This document shows, piece after piece, positions 8,631 through 17,079 of a DNA stretch of 49,102 nt. The stretch comes from Bacillota bacterium (GTDB lineage: Bacteria; Bacillota; Clostridia; Acetivibrionales; DSM-1351), in the NCBI GenBank assembly GCA_023398105.1, contig JAEWST010000086.1, positions 1 through 49,102 on the forward strand, read 5' to 3'. The translations under genes were made by a program, and so were the position numbers. The notes beneath the pieces were generated by a model, which did not search any database, was not told the DNA's origin, and saw only the letters and a program-made list of their open reading frames with translations. How positions within the stretch are numbered: position 1 is the stretch's first letter; every line of letters starts with the position of its first letter.

Positions 8631-8680
8631 AAAATGCGAAGTTTACATTTCTAACATTCATCGTTCTCTTCGCATTTTTG
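8631..8680 (+). terminator. Rho-independent terminator after the SGNH hydrolase
   Basis: AAAATGCGAAG (8631-8641) pairs with CTTCGCATTTT (8668-8678) followed by T. The loop is long (26 bases). The hairpin is fused to a repeat segment shared with 32044-32140. Confidence 0.6.
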
Positions 8681-8820
8681 AGCTTAATTTTTGTACGAAC
8701 ATGGTGAGTTTTCGAGCTTGTGTTTTTGGAATGTAACTGATAAAAAGAAGGCGTACCTCTGCTAGCAGCTTTTTGTGGATTTGGGCAATCAAGCAATCAA
8801 GTATTTTCTTTCTAAAATGA
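8639..8820. repeat. Diverged intergenic repeat segment
   Basis: Parts of this stretch match elsewhere in the window. AAGTTTACATT (8639-8649) and the segment from GCAGCTTTTTGTG (8765) to about 8805 align with 32044-32140. GTACGAACATGGTGAGTTTTCGAGCTT (8693-8719) aligns, in reverse complement and with about three quarters identity, with 49053-49080. No coding potential. The rest of the gap, 8821-9066, is AT-rich promoter-like sequence with TATAAT at 9020-9025. Confidence 0.45.
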
Positions 8821-9066
8821 ATTTAATGAGATTATTTAGTATTCAGAAAGAGATTAGGAAGTATTGTATAGTAAAGGTCATAAAAAGAATTAATTTAAAA
8901 AAATATATAAATATTGTAAAAATAATACTTGAAAAGAAACAAATAGTAACGTAATATAGTTATTATAGGTACTAAATACACATATTGTAATAATATAACA
9001 TAAAATCTTCAAAAAATAGTATAATAAGGTTTATTATATATTGTCTAACGCATATAAAGGAGAATT

Positions 9067-11277
9067 ATGAAAACATATAATAAAAGACTAAAGATAAAAT
9101 CTATTTTTACTAAAATACCAGCACTGTTTTTTTCTATAATGAGTAAATTTCCAAAAAAAGAAAAGAAAAATAGCAAGATTACAAATAACGGAAAACCTTC
9201 GGAATCTTCTAATAAATTCGTGTTTCTAAGAAGGTTTAAAATCAAGACTAGGTTAATTGCATCCTTTGTATTACTTTTAGTTGCTGTAATATTGATAACA
9301 GGCATATCATCCTATAACTCATCAACAGATACTATTGATGATAAGGTTAAAAGATATTCAAAGCAAGTAATGGATCAAACTAGTGTTATATTAGATAACA
9401 AAGTAGATAGAATGGAAGCATATATTAATGATATTGGCTTAGATAGAAATATTCAAAATGCTGTAATAAAGTATAATTCAGGAACTGATTATGAAAAATA
9501 CGAGCAGGTAAAAATTATTACGGAATACTTAATGACTAAGTTTGTTGATGCCAATGAGGTAGAGTATTGTGCCCTATTACATGGTGAGAACTATTCACAG
9601 GTACAGCCTTTTAATAGAGGACAGGCAGAGTTAGACTCTCAAAAAATAGCAGAATCAGATTTCAAGCAATTACTATGGTCATATGTGGACTTTGTAGAGT
9701 CTAGTAAGCAAGTGAGTTATTATGGTATTACACAAAACATAAAAGGTGTTACTAGTGGAGGAGTTATTGCTAAAATGGTATTAATTCCTAAACCCAACTA
9801 TCTTGCTAGTGGATTCGAGGAATTAGATATTGGTACAGATTCAGCTTCAGATGAGGTGTTTCCTATATTTGTAGTTGATGGTGATGGTATAATATTAGCA
9901 ACAAGAAATGCGCAAAGCTATGCTATTGATTTATCAAATGAAAATTCAAAATTTATTGCCAATAAAATAAAAGATAAATTAGCAGAAGATAAAAGCTTTA
10001 CATCAGCTAATTTGGATATTAGTGTTGAAGGTGTTAGTAGCTTAGTTACATATTCAAAAATTGGTGATAAGGATTGGTATGTTGTTTCTGTTATTCCGTA
10101 CCAATATTTAAATAGTGCTGCTAATTCCCTTAGAACTAAAATTGTTTTAATTGGATTTATTTGTGTCATATTTGCATTATTACTATGTATATTAATTGCT
10201 AGAAGTGTATCAAAGCCACTGAGTAAGCTTGTTTCAGCTATGAAAAAGGCAAAAGAGGGAGATTTATCAGAACATGTCAAAGATAACGGAAAAGATGAAA
10301 TAACAGACGTATGTAATAATTACAACGATATGCTCTCAAATATATGTTCTCTTATAAATAAAGTAAGAGATGCCTCAAAATATGTATTTGATTCTGCAAA
10401 CAAGATAACAACAGCTTCAGTTTCAACATATTCTGTTTCTGAACAGGTTGCTCAGTCTATAGAGGAAATGGCTATGGGTGCTACAGATCAAGCTTCAGAA
10501 ATAAATGATAGTGTTTTAGATATAGGTAAACTATCAGAAGGTATTTCTTTAGTTGAAGAAAACGTGGCACAAGTAATATCAATAGCTCACAAGATAAACG
10601 GATTAAATCAAAATGCAGCTAGTACTATTAGTGAGCTTAATACAAAGTCAAATCAAGTAAGTGATACAACTAATAAAGTATATAAAAATATTAATGAGCT
10701 TAGCAATAGTATGAAAGAAATACAAAAGATACTTAAAATGCAGAATACTATTTCAGAACAAACAAATCTTTTGGCACTGAATGCTTCTATCGAAGCAGCT
10801 CGTGCGGGTGATGCTGGAAGAGGGTTTGCAGTAGTTGCCAGTGAGGTAAGCAAGCTAGCAGATAAATCAAAAGAGTTTAATAGCGTTATTAATAATATTA
10901 TTGCTTCTATAGGTAAGAAAACTGAAGATACTGTTCAAGAGGTACTCAAGTCTAATGATGTAGTTAATGAGCAAATAAACTCTGTTAAGGGTACAGAAAA
11001 ACTGTTTGAGACTGTATTTGGCTCTATTAAAGATGTAGTAGATAATATTGAGGTGACTGAAAGGTCAGTTGGAAATATAATGAACTCAAAGAATAATGTT
11101 TTGGAATCAATAGGAAATATATCTGCAGTTGCACAGGAATCAGCTGCTGCAACAGAACAGATTTCTGCTAGTACTCAAGAGCAAATAACTGCTGCTCAAG
11201 AATTAGCAAATCAAGCAAAATATTTGGAAGAGCTTGCTGAAGCTTTGAATAAAGAAATTTCGAAATTTAAAATATAA
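9067..11277 (+). CDS. Methyl-accepting chemotaxis protein
   Basis: 736 residues with the SD AAAGGAG upstream of ATG 9067. A long basic cytoplasmic N-terminal stretch (1-60) precedes transmembrane segment 1 (about 62-82). An extracellular Cache-like sensor domain follows (about 85-355), then transmembrane segment 2 (about 357-378), HAMP (379-432) and the coiled-coil signalling domain with the tip ASIEAARAGDAGRGFAVVA that contacts CheA and CheW. A terminator follows. It is a close paralogue of the next gene, so the pair arose by tandem duplication. The ligand is unknown. Confidence 0.95.
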   Translation: MKTYNKRLKIKSIFTKIPALFFSIMSKFPKKEKKNSKITNNGKPSESSNKFVFLRRFKIKTRLIASFVLLLVAVILITGISSYNSSTDTIDDKVKRYSKQVMDQTSVILDNKVDRMEAYINDIGLDRNIQNAVIKYNSGTDYEKYEQVKIITEYLMTKFVDANEVEYCALLHGENYSQVQPFNRGQAELDSQKIAESDFKQLLWSYVDFVESSKQVSYYGITQNIKGVTSGGVIAKMVLIPKPNYLASGFEELDIGTDSASDEVFPIFVVDGDGIILATRNAQSYAIDLSNENSKFIANKIKDKLAEDKSFTSANLDISVEGVSSLVTYSKIGDKDWYVVSVIPYQYLNSAANSLRTKIVLIGFICVIFALLLCILIARSVSKPLSKLVSAMKKAKEGDLSEHVKDNGKDEITDVCNNYNDMLSNICSLINKVRDASKYVFDSANKITTASVSTYSVSEQVAQSIEEMAMGATDQASEINDSVLDIGKLSEGISLVEENVAQVISIAHKINGLNQNAASTISELNTKSNQVSDTTNKVYKNINELSNSMKEIQKILKMQNTISEQTNLLALNASIEAARAGDAGRGFAVVASEVSKLADKSKEFNSVINNIIASIGKKTEDTVQEVLKSNDVVNEQINSVKGTEKLFETVFGSIKDVVDNIEVTERSVGNIMNSKNNVLESIGNISAVAQESAAATEQISASTQEQITAAQELANQAKYLEELAEALNKEISKFKI

Positions 11278-11302
11278 AAAATTTATATTAACTTAACCTA
11301 AT

Positions 11303-11348
11303 AAAAAAACACTAGCTAAAATGATTTCATTTTAGCTAGTGTTTTTTT
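11303..11348 (+). terminator. Rho-independent terminator after the first chemoreceptor
   Basis: A near-perfect stem, AAAAAAACACTAGCTAAAAT with its complement, spans 11303-11348 and ends in a T-run. The A-run on the left makes it usable in both directions. Confidence 0.9.
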
Positions 11349-11555
11349 ATATGAATTTTTATGCTTATTAAATATATTTTGATAGACAGAAAACAATAAA
11401 ATTAGCTATAAAAAGTGTTGCAAAAAAACAATATATAAAGTATTATTAATATAACGAACAAAAAACGACATAATAAGACAGAATATAATCAATAATGCAA
11501 TAATGCGACATGTTTATGAATTGCATCATTATGGCAGCTACTTATAGGAGGAGTT

Positions 11556-13853
11556 ATGAAAAAAGAGCCTGTAGTATCAATAATAAAATCCTACGTGTCA
11601 AAATTTTTATCGAAATTGATTTCATCAATAGGCAAAGGCTTTAGACTGAAAAAGATTAAATCTTATGAAAGTAAAGGGAAATATAGTATCTTTAATAAGA
11701 TTAAGCTTATACTAATTAATAAGAAAATACATAGAAATTCAAGCAATAATACTAATACTAAAACTAAAATACAGGGTATTTCTTTTATATATGTACTGTT
11801 GAGGAAGTTAAAAATTAAAACTAGATTAATAACATCCTTTATTATTCTTTTATTTGCAGTAATACTAATAACAGGTGTTACTTCGTACAAAAGTTCCACA
11901 GGTACAATAGACAATAAGGTTAAAGTATATTCATTACAGGTAATGGATCAGACCAGTGTAATATTAAATAATGAAATTACTCGAATGGAAGCATATATTA
12001 ATGATATTGGACTAAATTCTATTATACAGCAAGCAGTTATAACTTATAGAGATGGTGCTGGATATGAAAAGTTTAAGCAAGTTAATATTATTGATAAATT
12101 TTTAATGACAAAGTTCATTGATATAAAAGATGTAGCCTACTGTGGTATATTGCATGGAGAGGATTTTTCAGTGCTTCATACCTTTAATACTGATCAAATA
12201 GACCTTGATACTGAAAAAGTATTAGACAAAGATATTGAGAACTTAAATTGGTCAAATATTGATTTCATTAAATCAAATGAAAACTTAAGCTGTTTTGGAA
12301 TTCAGCAGAATATAAAGGCTATAAACGGTGGACAAGTTATTGCAAAAATGATATTAGTTCCTAAAACTAATTATCTTGCAGATGGATTTATGGATTTGAA
12401 TATTGGAACAGATGCAGATACCAATAAGGTATTTCCTATTATTGTTATTGATGGAGAAGGAAATATATTGGCATCTAGGGATAATGAAGCTTATGAGGTT
12501 GGTTCGGCTAATGATAACTCAAAGCTTATAGCTAATGGAATAAAAGCTGCAATTAGTAAAAATCCTCAGGTTACATCAGCAAATTTAGATATTAATATAA
12601 GTGAAACAAATAGCCTGGTTACATTTTCAAAAATTAATACATACAAGGATTGGTATGTTGTATCAGCTATTCCGTATAATTATTTAAACAGCGATGCTAA
12701 TGATTTAAGAACTAGAACTATTGTTATAGGATTTATATGTATCTTAGTTGCATTTTTATTGTGTCTGCTAATTGCAAAAAGTGTTGAGAAACCATTGGCA
12801 AAACTAGTATCAATAATGAAAAAAGCTAAAGACGGTGACTTGACAGAGCAGGTACAAGACTATGGAAGTGATGAAATAGCAGATGTATATAATAACTACA
12901 ATGATATGATTTTAAATATAAGCTCTCTTATTTCAAAGGTGAGGGATTCCTCCCAACGTGTATTTATGTCAGCAAATAGAATTTCAACAGCTTCTGAGTC
13001 AACATATACTGCGTCAGGACAAGTTGCTCAAACAGTTGGTGAAATAGCTAAGGGTTCAACAAACCAAGCAGAAGAAATAAGCAATAGCGTCATTGATATG
13101 AATAGATTATCAGAGGGTATTGCATTGGTAGAAGATAATGTTGCAAAAGTTATTGAAATAGCAAATAAAATAAGTAACTTAAATGCAAATGCATCAAGTA
13201 CAATAAATGACCTAAACGGTAAATCGGCTCAAGTAAGCCATACTACAAATAAAGTTTGTGAAAACATTACTGATTTAAGTAAAGAGATGAATGAAATACA
13301 GAAGATAGTGAAAATTATGATTGGTATTTCTGAACAAACAACACTATTATCATTGAATGCATCTATTGAAGCGGCTCGTGCTGGCGAGGCTGGAAGAGGT
13401 TTTGCTGTAGTTGCTTCTGAGGTTAAGAAGTTAGCAGACAAAGCAAAAGAATTTTCTGGAAATATAAACAGCATTATTTCATCTATAGGTAACAAAACAA
13501 ATGCTACAGTTGAAGAGGTAAAGAAATCTATGGAGGTAGTTAGTGAACAAATAGGCTCTGTAAAAAATACAGAAATATTATTTGGTACAGTATTTGATGC
13601 TATGGGTGAGGTGGTTTCCGATATTAAGAAAACTGAAGATTCAGTACAAAGCATAATGACAGCAAAAGATAATGTAATTGAATCAATGGAAAATATATCG
13701 GCCGTAGCAGAACAATCAGCAGCTACAGCTGAAGAAATCTATGCTAGTACACAGGAGCAAATAGCATCAGCTGAAGACTTGTCTAGTCAGGCAAAAGAAC
13801 TTAAGGAGCTAGCTGACATTTTAAACAGTGAGATAGATAAATTTAGAACTTAA
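11556..13853 (+). CDS. Methyl-accepting chemotaxis protein (tandem paralogue)
   Basis: 765 residues with the SD ATAGGAGGAG before ATG 11556. The architecture is the same as the preceding gene: an even longer basic N-terminal extension (1-90), transmembrane segments at about 93-113 and 388-408, an extracellular Cache-like domain, HAMP, and a signalling tip with ASIEAARAGEAGRGFAVVA. The two proteins align over almost their full length, diverging most in the N-terminal extension and parts of the sensor domain. That pattern fits one signalling output with altered ligand specificity. A separate promoter is likely because a terminator lies between them. Confidence 0.95.
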   Translation: MKKEPVVSIIKSYVSKFLSKLISSIGKGFRLKKIKSYESKGKYSIFNKIKLILINKKIHRNSSNNTNTKTKIQGISFIYVLLRKLKIKTRLITSFIILLFAVILITGVTSYKSSTGTIDNKVKVYSLQVMDQTSVILNNEITRMEAYINDIGLNSIIQQAVITYRDGAGYEKFKQVNIIDKFLMTKFIDIKDVAYCGILHGEDFSVLHTFNTDQIDLDTEKVLDKDIENLNWSNIDFIKSNENLSCFGIQQNIKAINGGQVIAKMILVPKTNYLADGFMDLNIGTDADTNKVFPIIVIDGEGNILASRDNEAYEVGSANDNSKLIANGIKAAISKNPQVTSANLDINISETNSLVTFSKINTYKDWYVVSAIPYNYLNSDANDLRTRTIVIGFICILVAFLLCLLIAKSVEKPLAKLVSIMKKAKDGDLTEQVQDYGSDEIADVYNNYNDMILNISSLISKVRDSSQRVFMSANRISTASESTYTASGQVAQTVGEIAKGSTNQAEEISNSVIDMNRLSEGIALVEDNVAKVIEIANKISNLNANASSTINDLNGKSAQVSHTTNKVCENITDLSKEMNEIQKIVKIMIGISEQTTLLSLNASIEAARAGEAGRGFAVVASEVKKLADKAKEFSGNINSIISSIGNKTNATVEEVKKSMEVVSEQIGSVKNTEILFGTVFDAMGEVVSDIKKTEDSVQSIMTAKDNVIESMENISAVAEQSAATAEEIYASTQEQIASAEDLSSQAKELKELADILNSEIDKFRT

Positions 13854-13996
13854 TTACTCAAACTTTGACAGGGTATAAATATCAAATTAATCACCCTTAT
13901 ACGAAACAATGATATTAAGCCTTAAGCACTACAAATTAGACACTGCTTAGGTTTTATATAAAATACCACTTATACATACTTAATGGAGGAGATACC

Positions 13997-15598
13997 ATGA
14001 AAAAACCAAGTATCAGAATTTCAGCATTTGTACTTATGGCTACAATGACAGTAACCCTATTTGCAGGATGTGGTAAACAGACTGAGAATGCTGAAAACAC
14101 TACAAATACTGCTAAGTCCACAATATCAGCTGAAACCACAAAAGCAACTGGTGAACCTGTAGAATTGACAGTAGAAATATTTGACAGATCCACAGAAGGA
14201 TATCAGGCAGATAACAATTTCCAGACAAAATGGATTCAGGAAAACTTTGGAACACCTAATAATATTAATATAAAATTTGTGCCTGTTCCAAGGTGGGAAG
14301 AAACTGAAAAGTTTAACTTGCTGATGGCATCAAATAAGGCACCAGATATATGTATGACTTATGATCAAAACATTATAGCAAACTATGTTAAAAGTGGTCA
14401 GCTTACAGATTTGGGAGCTTTGCTGAACGAAAATGCTCCTAATCTTGTAAATTATCTTGGACAGACCTTACTTGATTATGGTAAATTTAATGGTGCTCAA
14501 ATGGCGATACCAGCAAAGAGAGTTATAGAAGGTACCTTTGCAGCATATATTCGTAAGGATTGGCTGGACAAATTGGGACTTCCAATACCTACAACAACAG
14601 ATGAATGGTATAATGTTATGAAGGCTTTTAAAGAAAAGGATCCTGGTAATTTAGGAGATAAAAACATTCCATTTGCCTTCCAAGTTGATTCCAAAAATAT
14701 AAATTGGACTACATCAACATTGCTTGAATCCTTTAAGCAGAAAATTACAGAAGAAGAAAGAATGTCTGTACCAAATTGGAGTGTGCCAGGCTATAAAGAT
14801 GGAATGAAATTTTTAAACCAACTATATAATGAAGGTATTATAAATAAAAATTTTGCTTTAGAAACTGGTGAGTATGAAAATCAAATAACATCAGGAAGAG
14901 TTGGCTTTATGATTCATTCCTATGACTATCCATTAAGAGCAGATCCTGGTGTTTTAGATAAATTGAAGAAGAATATACCTGGTGCAGAATTAGTTCCTTG
15001 TGATCCATTTACAAACTATGAGGGAAAGCATGTAAAAATGAAATATAATCCTAACGGCTTGTTTATTGTTGTACCAAAAGCTAGCAAACATGCTGTTGAA
15101 GCAGTTAAATATCTTGAATGGATGTCAGATCCTGAAGTGCTCAAGTTCCTTCAAAATGGTGTTAAGGGTCAACAATACACAGATGAAAAGAATGGAATAC
15201 CAATGAATTTTGTTCCAGCTGACCAGCTTACTAATGATAATAAAGCTAACTTCATTGATTTATCAATAATAGTTAACGGAAAAGAATTTGGAAGTATGGA
15301 AAAGAATATAGAAGCTGCTTCCTATGCTTTCCCAGGGTATGAAGTGATATTCGAAGAAGCTTATAAAATTTCTCTTACAGATGCAGGTTATTATCCGCAT
15401 TTCGAGGTTATGATTGAATCAGAAGGTAAGTATGCAGATGCATTGAATGAAATAGGTGCAGAAATATTTGTTAATTCTATTTCCTGTAAAACTGAACAAT
15501 TTGATTCAGTATATGACACGCTTGTTAAGAAATATATGGAAGCTGGAGGACAGCAAATAGTTGATGAAAAGTTAGCTGCCCTTAAATCATCAAAATAA
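13997..15598 (+). CDS. Extracellular solute-binding lipoprotein (ABC sugar importer type)
   Basis: 533 residues with a strong SD (GGAGGAG). The lipoprotein signal ends in LFAGC, so Cys 25 would be lipidated and the protein anchored outside the membrane. A Thr/Asn-rich linker (28-52) leads into a family 1 solute-binding fold of the long LplA/LipO type, with an N-terminal binding lobe and later WMSDPEVLKFLQNG. Such proteins usually deliver oligosaccharides to a two-permease ABC importer. No permease or ATPase gene is adjacent, so it is an orphan receptor that must work with a transporter encoded elsewhere, or act as a sensor-linked binding protein. Confidence 0.9.
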   Translation: MKKPSIRISAFVLMATMTVTLFAGCGKQTENAENTTNTAKSTISAETTKATGEPVELTVEIFDRSTEGYQADNNFQTKWIQENFGTPNNINIKFVPVPRWEETEKFNLLMASNKAPDICMTYDQNIIANYVKSGQLTDLGALLNENAPNLVNYLGQTLLDYGKFNGAQMAIPAKRVIEGTFAAYIRKDWLDKLGLPIPTTTDEWYNVMKAFKEKDPGNLGDKNIPFAFQVDSKNINWTTSTLLESFKQKITEEERMSVPNWSVPGYKDGMKFLNQLYNEGIINKNFALETGEYENQITSGRVGFMIHSYDYPLRADPGVLDKLKKNIPGAELVPCDPFTNYEGKHVKMKYNPNGLFIVVPKASKHAVEAVKYLEWMSDPEVLKFLQNGVKGQQYTDEKNGIPMNFVPADQLTNDNKANFIDLSIIVNGKEFGSMEKNIEAASYAFPGYEVIFEEAYKISLTDAGYYPHFEVMIESEGKYADALNEIGAEIFVNSISCKTEQFDSVYDTLVKKYMEAGGQQIVDEKLAALKSSK

Positions 15599-15627
15599 AA
15601 TGCAGTACCTTTTAATATAGAAGTTCA

Positions 15628-15676
15628 GAAATTCCCTAAATGATTATATAAAATATATATCTTTAGGGAATTTTTG
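15628..15676 (+). terminator. Rho-independent terminator after the binding lipoprotein
   Basis: AAATTCCCTAAA (15629-15640) pairs with TTTAGGGAATTTTT (15662-15675), leaving a 21-base AT loop and a T-run. Confidence 0.8.
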
Positions 15677-15830
15677 GGATATAAGAGTTAATAAGTTGAG
15701 ATAATTGCAAAAGCACTAAAAGCTTTTTGTCGAAAGGATAGTAGTTTTCCGATAAGTTTCTGAGCATTATCTACAATTGTATTGATTCAGCATAGATGAT
15801 AAAATATATTTTTGTAAGTGTTTTTTCCTA

Positions 15831-15849
15831 TTGAATCTAGGCGTTATAA
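15831..15849 (-). repeat. Copy of the TATAACGCCTAGATTCAA dispersed repeat
   Basis: 19 bases that are the exact reverse complement of the first 19 bases of the 28-bp repeat at 20507-20534 and 48981-49008. It sits in the 323-base gap between the binding lipoprotein and the HtrA gene. The remainder of that gap holds a terminator, AT-rich sequence and the SD-hairpin element. Confidence 0.8.
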
Positions 15850-15863
15850 GAAAAATACAAAAA

Positions 15864-15924
15864 GGGGGGAATAAGTCCATGCCCATACATAGTGGATTTA
15901 TAACAAAGGCATGGAATATATATG
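15864..15924 (+). promoter_or_regulatory. SD separated from the HtrA start codon by a hairpin
   Basis: GGGGGG (15864-15869) is an extreme SD but lies 52 bases before ATG 15922, which has no SD of its own. TCCATGCC (15876-15883) pairs perfectly with GGCATGGA (15908-15915); folding leaves about 12 bases from SD to ATG. An alternative is that the SD serves a 16-codon leader frame from ATG 15879 whose TAA overlaps the HtrA start. The arrangement matches 2993-3060. Confidence 0.45.
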
Positions 15925-17079
15925 AATAAAAAAGGAACCATAACTAGAGCAATTTGTGTAGTTGCTACTATAGTACTTATGACATCAGCAACCTTTGCAG
16001 CAAGTGATGTAACCTTAAAAATAGACGGCAAACCGTTAAAGGATTCGATAAAAGTAATAGATGGCAAACAATACATACTGTTAGATAGCTTGTCAAATAA
16101 TTTAGAAGCAATACAAGTAAATAAAAAAAATGATTCAATAGAAATTAATTCCAACACAAACTCTATAGCTAAAGTAGTTTCTAAAGTTAGTCCTTCTGTA
16201 GTAGGTATTATAGGTAAAATGAAGGAAAGCAGTCCTGATTATGATGTGACCTCTGATAACATGATTTTCGGAACAGGTGTTATATACAAGAGTAATGGAT
16301 ATATAATTACAAATGCACATGTTGTGAAGGACATGGATCGCATTGTGGTTGTACTATCAAACAGCAAAGCATATAAAGCAAGGCTTAAGGCAATAGATGA
16401 CAGCTTGGATTTAGCGGTTATTAAAATTGACAAAGGTGGGCTTCAGCCAGCAGCCTTCGGAGATATAGCAGATGTGGAAGTAGGGCAGGATGTTGTAGCG
16501 ATTGGTACGCCATTATCCTTTAATTTAAGGAATTCAGCTACAAAAGGTATTATAAGTGGTATGAATAGATCAGCAGACGGAGAATACAGATTTATTCAGT
16601 CAGATGCGGCTATTAATGGAGGGAACAGCGGTGGCCCCTTGGTAAATATGAAGGGAGAGGTTATTGGTATAAACTCTGTAAAGCTGATGGGATTTGGTGT
16701 AGAGGGTCTTAGTTTCTCTATTCCTATTGATACTGTTAAATATGCCATCAAGCATTTTGAGAATTTTGGCAGAATACAAAGACCTTATATGGGAATTTCT
16801 TTTACAGATAGTATAACCTCTAAATATGGACTTCCAAGCACTAGTGAGGGAGTTACTGTTAAGGAGCTTGAAGAGGGTTCACCAGCAGTGGACTATGATA
16901 TAGAGGTTGATGATAGACTGATTTCTGTCAATGGAATTAATGTAAATTCCATTATTGATTATAATGAAGAAATGCTCAAATACCTACCAGGTGATAAAGC
17001 AACTTTTAAAATAATCAGAGATAAAAAGCTGCTGAGTATTGTAGTTGTATTTGGTGAAAAGGAGTCTGACTATGAATAA
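15922..17079 (+). CDS. HtrA/DegP-type exported serine protease with N-terminal stalk domain
   Basis: 385 residues. Residues 1-27 are a signal peptide. Residues about 28-76 form a short copper-amine-oxidase-N-like (stalk) module (VTLKIDGK, DGKQYILLDSL), unusual for HtrA, which normally has a transmembrane anchor here. The protease domain has the trypsin-like triad His 133 (NAHVV), Asp 163 (DLAVI) and Ser 236 (GGNSGGPL). A single PDZ domain occupies about 285-380. It degrades misfolded or specific envelope proteins. Its last codons overlap the next gene's start by 8 bases, so the two are coupled. Confidence 0.93.
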   Translation: MNKKGTITRAICVVATIVLMTSATFAASDVTLKIDGKPLKDSIKVIDGKQYILLDSLSNNLEAIQVNKKNDSIEINSNTNSIAKVVSKVSPSVVGIIGKMKESSPDYDVTSDNMIFGTGVIYKSNGYIITNAHVVKDMDRIVVVLSNSKAYKARLKAIDDSLDLAVIKIDKGGLQPAAFGDIADVEVGQDVVAIGTPLSFNLRNSATKGIISGMNRSADGEYRFIQSDAAINGGNSGGPLVNMKGEVIGINSVKLMGFGVEGLSFSIPIDTVKYAIKHFENFGRIQRPYMGISFTDSITSKYGLPSTSEGVTVKELEEGSPAVDYDIEVDDRLISVNGINVNSIIDYNEEMLKYLPGDKATFKIIRDKKLLSIVVVFGEKESDYE

